The translations under genes and the position numbers were made by a program. This document shows positions 44,941 through 58,517 of a stretch of DNA of 64,000 nt, piece by piece. The stretch's first letter is position 1; each line of letters opens with the position of its first letter. Source of the DNA: Anaeramoeba flamelloides (lineage: Eukaryota > Metamonada > Anaeramoebidae); NCBI GenBank assembly GCA_027625915.1, contig JANTQA010000036.1, forward strand, positions 11,305,001 to 11,369,000. The letters are read 5' to 3'. The notes beneath the pieces are model-generated. The model made no database searches. It saw only the letters and a program-made list of their open reading frames with translations, and was not told the origin of the DNA.

Positions 44941-46819
44941 GTATTTATTTCCAGTTTGAGCAATTTAAATTTCACTTTCAGATATCTTTATTGATAACAT
45001 TGAAAAATAAGAAGAAAAAAAATATTGAAAAATTTTCCCTTTTTACTACCATTCTACAATTAAAATCGATTTGAAAATTCTTTTTCTGAATGGTAATTCA
45101 ATATTAAAGTAAAAAAGATTGTTTTGAATCTCTTGGATTTCATTTTATCATTATAAATCAATTGATAGTTTTTAATGTATTTTTTAAAAAAATAATTCCT
45201 TCAACAATTGGGTTTATAATGTGTGTACTTAAAGCTTTAAAAGTTGCTTTAACCGTTTGGTTCTCGTTTTAAGTGATTAGATTCGCCTTTTAATCTACTT
45301 ATTAACACCTTTTCAAACTTTTTTACCCACCTTTTAAAAATAGCACTACTATTTAGGAAAATAAAACTAAGAATTTTTAAAAAAATAAAAATTTTGTATT
45401 AAATACATACTATTCCTTAATAATTCTTAAAAATAAACTTAATTCATTTCAATAACTATTCCTAGATATCTTTCCAGAATTTTTTAAATAATATTTCCAA
45501 AATTTTCCTATTTCAATTTATAAAACGTTGTAACTCCACGTATATATATATATATCAGAGGTTTTTATGATACTCTGTATCATGGCCACGAGCAATAAAT
45601 TCGTGATAATATTATAAAATCTCGATTAATCCAACTTTATCACAAGAAAAATCATACAAATCACAATAATCCACAAAATTTCGATAATAAACAAAATTGC
45701 AAAAAAAAAGAAAATTATTTTTTTGAATTAACCTTATAAAAAATTCCTTGACTTTTACAACGCTTTTCACTGTTAAAAATGTTAGAAAGTGGGTGTAAGT
45801 GTTGAAAATTCTCTTCAAGCATTTAAAAGTTTTGAAAGACAATAAACTTTATAAACGTTATGTGACTTTTTTTCAGTGAAAAAAATAATTTTTTCATTTT
45901 TTTTAATAAGATGTAAAATTCCTATATGAAGATTACAGTCAAATAAACAATAACCCAATTTCAAAAAATGCACTTGAATATAAAATAGATGGTTTTTTAA
46001 AATAGGTTTTATTACCTTCACAAGCTGAATAACCAAAAAGAAGAAAGAGGAATTTTGCTTCTTAGTAGCGATTGATTTAAAAAAAACCTGATTAAACTCT
46101 AGTTGTATTTTCTGTTCAACGCAAAGATATGATAAAAAAAGACAAACATAAAAAAGAAAACAAGATACGTAAAATAATCGTTCTAATTAGTAATAGTGTG
46201 ACTAGCTTATTTAGAAAAGTTGCCCATCCCCTTTAAACTTTCATAGAATAAAAGTATTGTTTAACCCAAGATATACATTCTTTTAAAGAATCTTAGAAGG
46301 GTTGTTGGCTTTACAAGTATTTGTCTTCAAAGCAATTTATAATACCACAATAGAGTGAGAAACTATTTATTTACCTTTTTCTTTTACGATTGTTGTTGAT
46401 ATAAAGGATCGATAGATTTGTCAACAAATTCAAAACAAAATACAAATAAACTCTTTGATCTGATCCCTGATCGAATTAACTATCTTTTTTGATGTTTTTA
46501 TAAAAATTTAATTTTTTTTTCAAGGATCTATTTTTTGATCAAAACAAACATTTTTTCTTTTTAAAAATATTGCTGAATTAGTCCTTAAACACAACAATTA
46601 TTATATCGCGATTTAATTTTTCAATCGCAATATTTTGGCATTAATCACAATTTTTCGAATTAATTTTAGGTATATTTTTGAAAACTCCAATTATCTAATT
46701 TCCCAACTAACATCTTGTTATTTTTTTTTATAAAAACTTTATTAAAAAAACAAAAACAAAACAATAATAGGGCACACAATTTGATTTAATTCAATTATCT
46801 TTAAAACCAATTGTTGTAG
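44941..46819. other. Spacer with a truncated family E element
   Basis: Up to about 45535 I see only AT-rich sequence. A short TA run (about 45540-45555) then abuts the left end of family E copy 2. From about 46665 to the RasGEF exon there is 150 bp of AT-rich sequence ending in the acceptor at 46818-46819. Confidence 0.55.
45558..46662. mobile_element. Family E DNA transposon, copy 2, right end missing
   Basis: Starts GAGGTTTTTATGATAC next to a TA run and follows copy 1 over about 1.1 kb (TCCAACTTTATCAC, AAAGTTTTGAAAGACA, GGATCGAT, ATTATATCGCGATTT, AATATTTTGGCATT). The last roughly 50-80 bp, with the terminal inverted repeat, are absent. Only one TCGCGA motif is intact; the others read TCACAA, TTGCAA, TCGCAA or TCTCGA. 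Confidence 0.75.
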
Positions 46820-48570
46820 GAATTATTTTACAAGGAAACAAAGAAATTGAGATTTTGGTAGATTCCAATTGTCCAATTACAGAAATATGTAAAAAAATAA
46901 TAAGTAACTTTGGATTTAAGACAAGCATTACAAAACAAAAAAAGAAATTTGACATTATCTATAATTTATATAAAGTAGAATATGGCATTGAAGGCGAGAG
47001 GCAAATTATTACACAATTACATGAATTGGATTCAACAAAATCCTTGGGCGAATTAAATGTCACAAATGGCTCAAAATTAAAATTAGTTCGAATTGAAAAG
47101 GAACCTGAAAATAAAAAAAAAGGAAATGTATCATCTAAAATGAACTTTTGGAGAGAATTTGGAAGTGGGATTCAAAACTTAACATTTTGCGATCAGGAGG
47201 CCTTCAAGAACAGTACCTCTGTAATTGCCAAAAAAAACGATTTACTTTTAAATAAAATTAGTGGTGTAAGTTTAAATAAATTAATTGAATATTTAACATC
47301 TGGCTATGAGTCAAAGGATTTCATTGAAGTCTTTTTGCTATTATTGCCAACATTTACTAACGAAACGACACTATTGGATCGGCTATTGGAAAGATATGAC
47401 GTACCAAGCATCTTGCCAAAAACCAACCGATCTGTCTTGGAAAATGAACGGTTGGAAATCCAAAGAAGGGTTATCAAACTAATTTATCATATGGTTAAAA
47501 GCAACCCACATTATTTGGCAGTTTCTGCAAAGAAGCAAATTCAAAAATTGATTGTTAAAGAACTATTAGAGCACGAGGATGACGAATTAAAAAAGTTAGC
47601 ACAGGATATTTTATATTATTTGAAATTTCAAAAATCAAGAAAAAATAAAAAAAAGGAATTAAATGAAAAAAGAAGAAATAAAAAAAGGAAAAAAACAAAC
47701 ACTAGTTTAAAAAAAAATTCTAAAAAGGGTGGTGATGAAGAAAAGAAGCAAATTTATTTTTCAGAAAATGTTAAAAAGGAAAGACTAGATTCTTCTTCAA
47801 AACAAAAAAAGGGGAAAATAGCAAAATTGGTTTTCAAAGATAATCTCAAGCTGGAACAAATCCAAATACCGGAATTAGCTCGACAAATCACACTATATAC
47901 GCACCATTTATATTCCAAGTTTAAAACGAATGAGCTCTTTGATAAATCATGGACGAGAAGAAATAAAAAAGAAATCGCCCCGAATATCATCCAATTGATT
48001 GGGCGATTTAATTTCCTTGCAGATTGGGCTTCCACTTTAATTTTAAAAGAAAACGAATTAAAGCTTCGAATTAAATCACTCGCCAGGGTAATCACCCTTG
48101 CCAACGAATTGTTGAAATTAAATAACTTTAACGACATGTTTTCCATCATATCCGGATTGCAAAATTCCGCTGTCATTAGATTAGATCGAACCTTTAAGCG
48201 ATTGCCGAAAAAAATCAAGAAAATTTACCAAGAATTGGATTCCTTAACAGATGTTTCACAAGGTTGTAAAAAATTGATGGATTTAACGAAAAAATCAACA
48301 CCGCCAAAGGTGCCCTATTTAGCTGAATATTTAAAAGTTCTATTATATATCGACGACCTTCCAGATAAAGTAGATAATGGGCTAATTAATTGGAGGAAAA
48401 GAATGAGGATGTTTGAAGTCGTCACAGAAATTAAAAAATACCAAATCGTTGGCTATAATTTCCATTTTATTAACAAAATTAAGAAATTGTTTTTTGAACA
48501 AGTTAATTTAACAGAAGATGAAATGTGGGAAAGGAGTTGTATCATTTTACCCCCTCCAAATTTTAATTAA
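46820..48570 (+). CDS. RasGEF with REM and CDC25 domains
   Basis: Guanine-nucleotide exchange factor for Ras-type small GTPases, acting at membranes or in the cytosol. The frame is open from 46771; the codon at 46855 is TTG, and there is no upstream ATG, so a 5' exon is missing from my model. The acceptor TTGTTGTAG|GA at 46818-46819 would start this exon as IILQGNKEIEILVDSNCPIT. Numbering from 46855: residues 1-80 resemble a ubiquitin-like or talin-F0-like domain (LDSTKSLGELNVTNGSKLKL); 136-250 are a RasGEF N-terminal REM module (LNKLIEYLTSGYESKDFIEV); 258-325 are a Lys-rich linker; 338-565 are the CDC25 catalytic domain (PELARQITLYTHHLYSKFKT, NIIQLIGRFNFLADW, RVITLANELLKLNNFNDMFS, SGLQNSAVIRLDRTF, VPYLAEYLKVLLYIDD). 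The stop is at 48568-48570. The minus-strand frame inside is a shadow. Family E copy 2 ends only about 150 bp upstream. Confidence 0.9.
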
Positions 48571-51500
48571 TTAATATTCAATTATTCTTTTTTTTTTTTT
48601 TTTTATTATTTTATAATTACTATTTTTTTTTCTTTTAATTTTTTTTATTCTTTTCTTTTACTTATTTTTTGTTATTTTCTTATTATTTTAATTTTTTTTT
48701 AAGAAGATTATTTTTTTTAAAAAATGTGTGACAAATGGAAAAAGAATTTTTCTTTTTAAAATTCTTGTCTTTTTCTATTTTTTTCACAAGAAAATCCAAT
48801 GTGATTAAGATAATAATAATATCTCTCTTATTTTTTTATTACTAAATATTTCAACTATCTTTTTTTTTTTTTTTTTCTAGAGAAAAAAGATAATAACTTT
48901 TGATTTCTCACAAGGTATGTTTCATAAATTTGTATTAAGGGATCAGTCTTCTACGACAACAAGGCAAAATTTTAAAATATGTTTTTTATTGGTGGTATTC
49001 TCGACTTACAAATTTTGTCGATGCTAATTATTAAAATATTTTGATGGACTAAGAAAGCCAAAAAAAGAATATTTTTTTTGTTAGATCAATTTTTTTTTTA
49101 CTTTTTTAATATCGAAAAAGAAAACCTTTAAATTGTTTTATTTCACTTGCAATAAAAATTTTTTACAGTTTATTGCCATTTTGATGATTATTAGACAACA
49201 ACAAGTCTTTATTAACAGTAATATTAATATAAATATTTTTTTTTCTTTTTTGTGATGAAAACTTTTGGTTAACCCAAAAAAAATGAGATATTCAATGGAT
49301 TGAAAAATAATTGATTTTTTTTAAGAAGGATATTTATAATCAACTAAAGTTTTAGAGTTATTTAAAAATTTTACCTAGAAATTTTGTTTTGTATTAAGAC
49401 AAAATTCGATTTTTCAAAATAAAATTTTCTTGAAGATATTTGGGAATTAGAGTAATTTTATCCTCAAAATTAAAAATCTTTTTTTTCTGAAAAAAAATAA
49501 TTTGAATTACTATAAGATTCTTGTGAATAAAAGCAAACAATTTGTTCAAAAAAATATACATAATTGATAATTTGTTTTATATTTTTTTTTCATTTTTTTG
49601 AAAAACAGAAAACAAAGTTTTTAAAACTTTAAACAATAAAAAAAAAATTTGCTCAATGGATCTCAATTTCATTGATAGACTTTTGTTAAGATTCGAACCA
49701 ATATTCATTTTTTTAACGACCAATAACATAATTGATTTTATTAGTTAAGATTTGAATTGAAATATTAATCATTAAAAATTATAAACAAATATAAAATTTT
49801 CTTTTGTACTCATACTTTAAAACATGAACCGAAAAATATGTTTTCAAATGTTCATGAATTAATTCAATTGTCAAGAAAAATAATAGGTTGCTTTTTTTTT
49901 AGTTTTTAATTGGTAACATGCGAATTTCGGATTTCAAATAATAAAATCAAAGGAATAAATTGTTTAAATAAGGTTAGCTTACCCATTTCATGAGTTAAAT
50001 TCATATTTCAAAAAAAAATCATTAGATTTTGACAATATTTTATCTTATTTGTAAAAAATATGACTCAATTAACACTTTTATATCTATTTTTTTTGATACT
50101 TATCAATTTTTTTTTGAAAAAAAAAATAAATAATTAAACTTTAAATAATGTTTTGAATATAAAATAAAGAATTTTCAAGATTTAATTTTTGATTCAATCT
50201 ATTAAATTTAAAGTAAAATATTGAATATTATTATCAAATGTCCAAATAAATATTAAATATTTGCAATAATTTGAAAACAAATAATGAATGAATTTATTCA
50301 ATCGAAAACAATCCAATAAACAAAAACATATTTTGAATTATAAATTTAAGAAATTAATTTTTTATATTGAAAACAAGTATTGGAAACTACCATAAAAATC
50401 AATAATTTTCAAATTGAATATTGAATTTAAGAATCTTTTAATTATTCTTTCGTTTTGATATATCATAATTATAATTATTTTAATAAATATAAATAAACAA
50501 AAAAAAAAAAAAAAACGGAAATATTCAATTTAGAAGAGAATCATTTTATTTTTCTAATACAATAATTATTTAAATTATTTACTGTTTTGGTCAAAAAAAT
50601 AAAAAAAATATAAAAATTGCAAATTATTAAAGTATAAAACAGGTTACAAAATATACCAAATCAAATAAATAATTATTTTTATTCAATAATTTTTTCAAAT
50701 TTTGGAATATTTAATATTTTAAATAATTTTTGAGTAAAAGATATTTGAAAAAATGCAAACAGCCAAAAATTATTAATAAGTTTGACAATTTTGAAAAAAA
50801 AGAAAAATTTAACCTATTTAAACAATAAACAATAAACTCAGAAGTTATTTCATAAATTATTTGATAAAAACGAAATAGTTTTGAAAAATAAATAAATAAA
50901 TAAATATTTTTTAATCAATTGATTAAATAAACGAAGAATTTGAAAACAACAATGACGATTATTGAATAATCATGAATAAAATAAGATAAACCACCATGAA
51001 AAAGTTTTTTCATAATGATACAACATTTAAAGAAACTCTTTTTCCGACATGATGTTACTATTTTATTGAATAAATATACTATATTCAATGGGTTTAATTC
51101 ATTATTTTTTTCAAAATAAATTATCAAGTTTTAGATCTGGTCATTTTTTCGAATTGAATCAAATTTATTTTTATTTTTTTTTTTACTTTTTCATTTTTCT
51201 TATTTTAAAAAAAGTCAATTAGAAAAAAAAATAATTTAAAACTCCAAATTAACTTTAAAAAAAGTGAGCCTTTATACATTCTTTTAATATCCATATATTT
51301 CCAAGTAAAAAATAACATTGTCAAAAATTTTATTTTCCTAAAGAAATTGGGAATTTTGCCCTAGATGTTCGAATTAAAGTGACCGAAAAAAATTTTTTTT
51401 CCATTTTCTTTTTTTTGAAATTAATTGTTTGTTCAGTCTTTTCTTTGATGATTATTGACTATTATATGAAGTTTATTATTTTTTGTATTTCTAAACAATC

Positions 51501-51575
51501 TAAGTTTGGTTTATTCTTAAAAATAAAGCGAATTTTTCATTTTTGACTGCACACTATTGGGTTGAATGGGGTTTA

Positions 51576-51731
<156 letters not shown>

Positions 51732-53159
51732 TTTAGACTTGTAAAGTATCCATTGGAATTAGGTATTTTACCAATTGTTTCAAGACTTCATTAAAAAAAA
51801 AACAAAATTTAACTTAGTAAATAGAAATTTTGATATTTATATATTCTAAAAACTATAGAAAAATTTATAATCTCCTTCAAATTAACTTTAAAAAAAGAGT
51901 TCATCTTATATATTATAGTTGGTGGATGGTTCAATATCTACAAATTTACTGTATTTTTTATTATGTTTTAAATATTGATACTGATTTGGGTTTTTGAAAA
52001 GTTGAATTTTGAAATAACAAAGTACAATTTAAATATCTATATTAAACAAATCCATGCAAAACAAAATATATGAAAAAATTTTGAAAAAATGTAGTCGTTT
52101 CCATTTTATAAATTTTTATAAAGTTTCTTAGTGTATTTTCAAACATCAATTTCATTTCTTGTTCTGGAAATTGATATATTGATCAAATCGCAAGAAAATA
52201 TTGATTGGGTATAAGATCACTTATATATATATATATTCAAGTATGAATATGTTTTTCCTTGCATTATATTTGTAAAAAATCTCTATTAATTCAAACTTTG
52301 ATTCATACAATACCCACTATAACCCAGAAACGTTTTAAAATATTTTTTGATTAGAAAAAATTTTCTAAAAAAGGGTTTGGAAATTTGGAGGTACAGAGAA
52401 AAGTAATTTTATCACCTGAAAAATAAATAAAAAAGTAAAAAAAAATAATTCTAATTGGTTACCAAAAGTTTAAAAAAAAATTGATTATACTATAGCAGTA
52501 TAAATAATTCATGTTCATAAACTCCAACCTTTTACAAAATTTTCTCTCATGTTTTTTTTTTTCACGATTGGATATTTGATGATAGGAATACGATTAAACT
52601 TTCTTGGTTCGGGTTTAAATTGGCTTTTGAAGAAGGATCTTGAATTAATGTAAAAGGTTTAAAAAATGTTAAATACTTTTGTTTTCTTTGAAATATTGTT
52701 CATAATTACAAAATTTGTGAAACACAAAATGATTTTCTATTAAAAAAATTCAAAAAAATACAGTTTTTCTCGATTATTTAAAAAAATTATAAATTAATCT
52801 TTCCTATTCCTCTTAAATCTTTTTTTAACATTTATTAAAAGAACCCAATTTCTCGTTTGTGTGTTGTTTTTGCACGATTTGTATGTTTCTTTTCTCTCGA
52901 CAGTGATTCGATATTTTGGTTATTGGGTCAAATTTTCAAAATCGTGAAAGTTAGAAAGATCGTTTAGTTACTCGACGGTAGGCTTATTTTTTTGGCTATA
53001 ATACGTCTTAAAAATTATTTTCTGTCTTTCTGTATCGAAGAACAAAAAGCATTATTTACAAACGAACAAATTAGAGAACTTTTATAAGATCAACAACAAA
53101 CAAGCTGTTTGATCAATTAAAAACTATCATATTACCAACTTGAAATTTGTTTGTTAGGG

Positions 53160-53318
53160 ATGTGTGCAATAATGAAAGAATTATTAGTTGATGGGGAAAA
53201 TGAGACTTTGATTTTAATTTGCCAAAAAGTGAATGTTTTTAAAACAGAATTAAAGATATATTTTAACTTTAACAACTCCTTTCTGCATGATTTAGAGAAG
53301 TGGGTTTCTATTCAATGA
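53160..53318 (+). CDS. Small unassigned open frame (52 codons)
   Basis: ATG at 53160 encodes MCAIMKELLVDGENETLILI then CQKVNVFKTELKIYFNFNNS and FLHDLEKWVSIQ, stop TGA. Amino-acid use looks more protein-like than the filler around it, and the local GC is higher. I see no splice partner, no domain and no second copy, so it may be a remnant or chance. Confidence 0.2.
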   Translation: MCAIMKELLVDGENETLILICQKVNVFKTELKIYFNFNNSFLHDLEKWVSIQ

Positions 53319-53609
53319 AACTTGAAGGTATTATTTACAGGGTGTTTGTGATTAGAATGATTTCAAAACACCTAAAAAAATAAAATAAAATAAAATAAAA
53401 GATAAAAGCCAACAACAAACAAAAAAAAGAAATAAAAAGATAAATGTGTATGCTATTTAATAATTTAACTTGTTTGTTCTCTATATACCTTTGGTTTCAA
53501 TTTGGTTTGTCTTTAAAAAATTAGAAAAACAAAAAAAAAAAAAGAAAAATATTTCGAATTCATCTTTTGAATCATTATTCTAAAGCAAAAAAGAAATTTT
53601 AAAAAGATT

Positions 53610-54433
53610 TTAGACCTTGAAGGCTTTAGATTTTCTTCTTCCTCTTGCTTTTTCAAATTTTCTTCCTTTGCTTCTGACGTGTGGTTTAGCATGGCTTCCT
53701 GGAATACCGGTTGCACCAAAGTGTTTGACGGCTTCTCTTGATTTAACTCTTCCTCTTAAGAGAACAGTGTTGGATCCTTTTGGTCTGAGGAGTGCTAATT
53801 GATCAAAGGTTAAACATTCACCTGTAAGTATTTGTTTTTTTATTTGTTTGTTTTTGTTTTTAAAGTTTTTTTTTGGAGTTTTGTTTGAAGTTTTTTGAAG
53901 GTTTGTTAGAAAATGAGAATTGGTGTTTGATATTTTTGGAAAATAAATAAAGAAAGAAAAAAGATGAAGGATGAAAAAGGAATAAAATAAAATAAAAAGA
54001 AAAAAGAAATAAAAGCAAAAATAAAAAAAATTAAAAAGCAAAACTAAAAAATTAAAAAAAAAAAAATTTTTTTTTATTTACCTCCGGCTTTGGTGATTCT
54101 TGCACGTGCAGTTTTTGTAAATTTAAGAGCACAAATGGACATTTTTGGTACTGTGAAAAATCGTTCGTCGTTTGTAACAGTTCCGACAACAACAACGATC
54201 ATTCCTTCTCCTTTGACCATTTTCATTTTTCTGGCGATTCTTGAAACTGAGACTGGTGGTCTGTTGGTTTTTGAAAGGCAAAGTCTTTTTAAAATTCTTT
54301 TGTTGAATTTGGAGTTTGTTCTTCTTGCTAAGAATCTATAAAGTTTAATTAATAAAGCAAGATAGTTGTCAGTTCCTTTGGTGTTTTTTCGAACAACTTT
54401 TCGTTTGTGTTTGTTTTTGATATCAATACCCAT
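53610..54433 (-). CDS. RPL18: Large ribosomal subunit protein eL18
   Basis: Component of the 60S subunit. Exon 1 is 54433-54082 and exon 2 is 53821-53610, with a 260-nt intron (GTAAAT donor, TTACAG acceptor). The join gives ...[20 protein letters not shown], matching the animal [14 protein letters not shown] block with no gap. The product is 187 residues, against 188 in human. Start Met at 54433 gives [20 protein letters not shown], the expected N-terminus; the frame runs 20 codons further to an ATG at 54493, but that stretch is a T-rich piece with a CTTTTAG and TTACAG, probably 5' leader or leader intron. Conserved blocks include [60 protein letters not shown] and [16 protein letters not shown]. 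Confidence 0.97.
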
Positions 54434-57400
54434 TTCTGTAAAACCTAAAAGAAAGAAAAAAAGAAAAATGAAATTTCCTTTTGAATTTGTCATAAAAATT
54501 TAGCCTTCAGTTTGAAAGATTCTTAATTTTTTGATTTTTGAGTATAAGTGGATTATTTTAGCTTTATCTCTTTTCACAGACAGAAAAAAGTTTTTGTGAA
54601 ATGGACAAATGTTTTTCAAAAGTGTTAATCAGATAAATTATCTTTTTTGAATTATTTTTAGATCTCAAATCCGTAATAAAACAAACCTTCATTTTTACAT
54701 TTCAAATTGTTTATGCATTTTTTTGGAGTCTAATTACCAATATTCTCATATACTAATCTTGAAATCTCTGGTATTTTAAACTGAGTTGCTTTGAATGGGA
54801 AAAGATAGATTGAGAAAATAATTGTGAAAGAAAAAACTTCTAGAATATTATGATCTGTTATGATTTTGACAAGAGAACTAAATTCAGAAAAGATATCACT
54901 TATTTTCCTTTTATCTTTTGAATTTTGGATTATATATTGTGGTGTTAAATTAAAGCCAACACCTTACAATAATAACTTTATTTCAATTTGTACTTGAAAT
55001 TAGTTTGATGTGGGCTGTTATCAATTGAAAATATGGATCTTCAAATCTAATATTTTATATATCATTTTCTGAAATTAAAAAGAACAAATGAGACATAGAG
55101 AGCAAAAAGGGAAAAATTCGGTGTCTGTTATTTTGTTTTGATAACGTGTATCCTCAATGTTGGTATTTTCATAAAAATATATAATCTCTATGAAAATTAA
55201 AAATATCAGAATTAATTTTATATTTTTAAGGGCTGAGTCATTCTGATTAAAAATAATTTTCTGAGATCCTTTAAAAAAATTTTGTAATTTTAATGAGTAC
55301 CTAAAATTAATCAATAACAAACCAGCATGAAATGTACCATCGCTCTGCAAAAATCAACAATCAAAAACTAAGTCATTTTTTGAAAAAATTCACAAAAGAG
55401 TGACTCAATTTTCAATTGAATAGTTAAAATATAAATTTTGAAAACAACTGTGTTGATTTTGAAGTGTCTGACTTTTTTCCTTGTCGAGATCTCAAAGATT
55501 TTTTTTCTTCATTTTTTTCATCTCTCAAATCAGTTATTTTTTTTAAGAATGGTATAAAATCGTTACTTTATCAAATAATGTAGTCTTACAAAATAACCAT
55601 AAATTAGATACAATAGAATTTAAATTGATATGTACTTTTAGAAAAACAATTTGTTTCAAATTGAAGAAATTTAACCCTTTGGAAATTTAAAATAAAATTA
55701 AGTATTTATTTTTTTAAAATTCGGAGTTTTTTGAAACTGATAATTCTTTTTAAGTTTTTTTTTTTATTGTTTTTTGACAAAGAGATAATTTTAATGTTTT
55801 TTTTTTTATTATTTTATTTTGAATCTTATAGTCAAATTAGGAGCAATTTCACAATATATTTTTTAGTGCTAGCCACTCTGTGATTACTGTACAAACCCAT
55901 TTTACCTGACTAGAGCTTTAAGTTCAATTTGAAAAGATTAATAATTTTTTAAAAATATCAATTTCTCAGAGATTTTGTTAAGATTTGAAGGTTTTTTCAA
56001 CAAATAATAAGTAAAATATATTGTGAACTTGAAGAAAAACAGTTTTATTTTTTCGAGGTTAAAAACATTTTCAAAATAATTCATAGTCATGCAAACAGCA
56101 CACTTTTAATTAATTAAATAGTACAATACTGATTATCATATAGTCGAATTAATTTAGTGTGTGTGTGTGTGTGATTAAACAAAATACTTACAAAAGATAA
56201 AAAAATATACATTAGAACAAAAGAGAAAATTAAATTTAGAAGGTAATAAACCATTAGTGAAATAAAAAAAAATGTGTTGTTTGATATCTATCAAAGGGTC
56301 AAAATTTGGGCCTTGTGAAACTATATTATATATCACCCAAATGTTGGTATTTCATTTAGAGGCACCTCCGATAATTTGTTAATAGATGTATTGAGTTTCA
56401 AAGTATTTTACTCCGTTAATTATTTTTAAATTAAATTTTCTAGTTTATCAGCATCTTTTAACGTTTTTATAGTTTGTGTCAAACCAATTGAGTTTAATGT
56501 AATAATAAATTCCAAATATTTGGATGTATCAAAAATCAAAAATAGGCATAAAAAATCACAATTTACAATATTTTTTAAACTTAAGTAAAAATCAAATTTA
56601 AAAAATCAAGTATCATTGTTTTTATAAGTAATATTTTTTCCCCAAATAAATCGAAAAAATATAAACAAAAAAATAAAAAAAGATCTGTCAAAAATAAAGA
56701 AACAAGCAGAAAAAAAAAATTATATTGGTAAATTGTTGAATTTTCACCAAAATTTCTTAAATCATCAAATGTTTAGATACCATCAACTAATTGTATGTGG
56801 TTTTTCTATTTAACAAACCCAGCAAAAACCTTCTATCAATATCAAAAAACAATTCCAGATCTAATGAAATTGGTTATTTTACTGTAAATAAGGGGAATGA
56901 AAAAAAAACAAAAAAGATAAAAACCGAAATAGTTTGTAAAATCATAATAATTTCAATTTTGGATGTAAAGTTAAGTATTTTTATTTTTTCAACTGTTGAA
57001 ACTTTGTTCAAATTTTTGAAATTTAGATTATTTTAATTCTTTTTTTTTTTTAAATAATTTTCTTCTTATTGTTTCTGAAACAGTATAAAAATACAAACTT
57101 TTTCAAAATTCTAAAAAAATTCAATTTTTTTTCTCTTTTGAAACAATTAAACCAAAATTTTTAATTTCAATAATGAATAAAATGACCCCCCACCCCCACC
57201 CCCACCAACAGCAAAACTTAAATCCTAGTCATTAAAATTAATTCAAATATTTCACCTATTTTATATTTACTTTGATCAGAACATATATATTTCTTTTAAG
57301 TAGACAATTTTACAATCTGAACAAAATATTATTTAAAAAATAGGTTGAACTATAATTAATGATTTTAACGTAATTTGCAGTGCAATGGGGTTAATTTTTC

Positions 57401-58517
57401 ATTAAATCTTATTTCATGTTATCAAAACCTATACTTATTTACATGGATTGATGACTCAAAATAATTGATTTTTAATCCAATGGAAAGATTTGCCGCCCCT
57501 TATAAGTTTAAATATATTGTTTATTTATTTTTTCTTTTAGAATAAATAGAAAGTTTACCCCACCTGGAGTAAAATCAATAAACAATTAGCAATTATTATT
57601 TTTTTTGTTTTAGGTATATTTAATTTAATTTTAAAAAATTATATCTACAAAATACTTGGCACATTGCAATATTTAACCTGTTGATGTATTTTTTCATTGA
57701 TGACAAATTTTAAATTCAATATTTGTAATTATAAACCCAATTTCATAATAAATGGAACAATTTTTATTTTATTTTTTATTTAACTCTTTTTTATTTTATT
57801 TTTCGAAGAAAAACAAATATTAATAGTGCATAGAACTAAATACTAAAATAGTAATTTTTTTTTTATTATAATCGAAAATTTCAATTTATAAAAATATTAA
57901 TTTTCAAAATATGATTTTTAATAGGCTAACGATTTCGAAAAAGGGTTGAATTATTATCTTTTATCAAAATATCATTTTTGATAAATATTCAACTCTATCG
58001 ATCTTCTCTATTCCAGTAAGGCAATTATTTTTAGATAAATTATTAATTGAGTTCTATTAGCTTTAAATAACTCTATAAACAAAAAAAAAAAAAAAAAATT
58101 ATTAATAATGAATCAATTACCAAGTAATTTTAGAAAACTTCATTTAATTGAAAATAATATTATTAAAAAATATCTAATTTTCTTTATTATAGAGCATTAC
58201 ATTTGGCCAGTTAACCATTATTACATTTAATTTCCCATTCTTTTAATTAGTATTTGAGAACCAATATCCAAAATTAGTCAAAATAATTATAATTGAAGAA
58301 AAATGCAAAATATTTGAAATTTCTTTCGTTTGTTTATTATAAATTTATTAAAATTTAAAAAAATATGTGTGGATAAATATCAGAATATATAGAAGAAAGG
58401 ATACTTAATTAATTAAAAATGTTTTTTAATTAATTATAAAATCTAAGGATAAATAAAAAAAAAACAAAAAAAAAAAATTAAATGATTTTTGATTTCTTTC
58501 TTGGCTCAAGAAAGAAA
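54434..58517. other. Gene-free stretch between eL18 and eS1
   Basis: About 4 kb of AT-rich sequence. I see a short (GT)n run (about 56157-56172), a C-rich tract with quadruplex potential on the minus strand (57186-57206) and homopolymer runs, but no coding frame. The frames at 55075 and 56791 lack coding character. Confidence 0.55.
57186..57206 (-). repeat. G-quadruplex-capable tract
   Basis: Plus strand C6-A-C5-A-C5-A-C2; the minus strand therefore has G2, G5, G5 and G6 runs separated by single T. It is an isolated G-rich patch in AT-rich surroundings. Confidence 0.7.

Noticed and set aside
49685-49760. B-box-like GGTTCGAATC on the minus strand, possible tRNA gene
   Set aside because: No A-box at the correct distance and no cloverleaf stems; probably a chance match.
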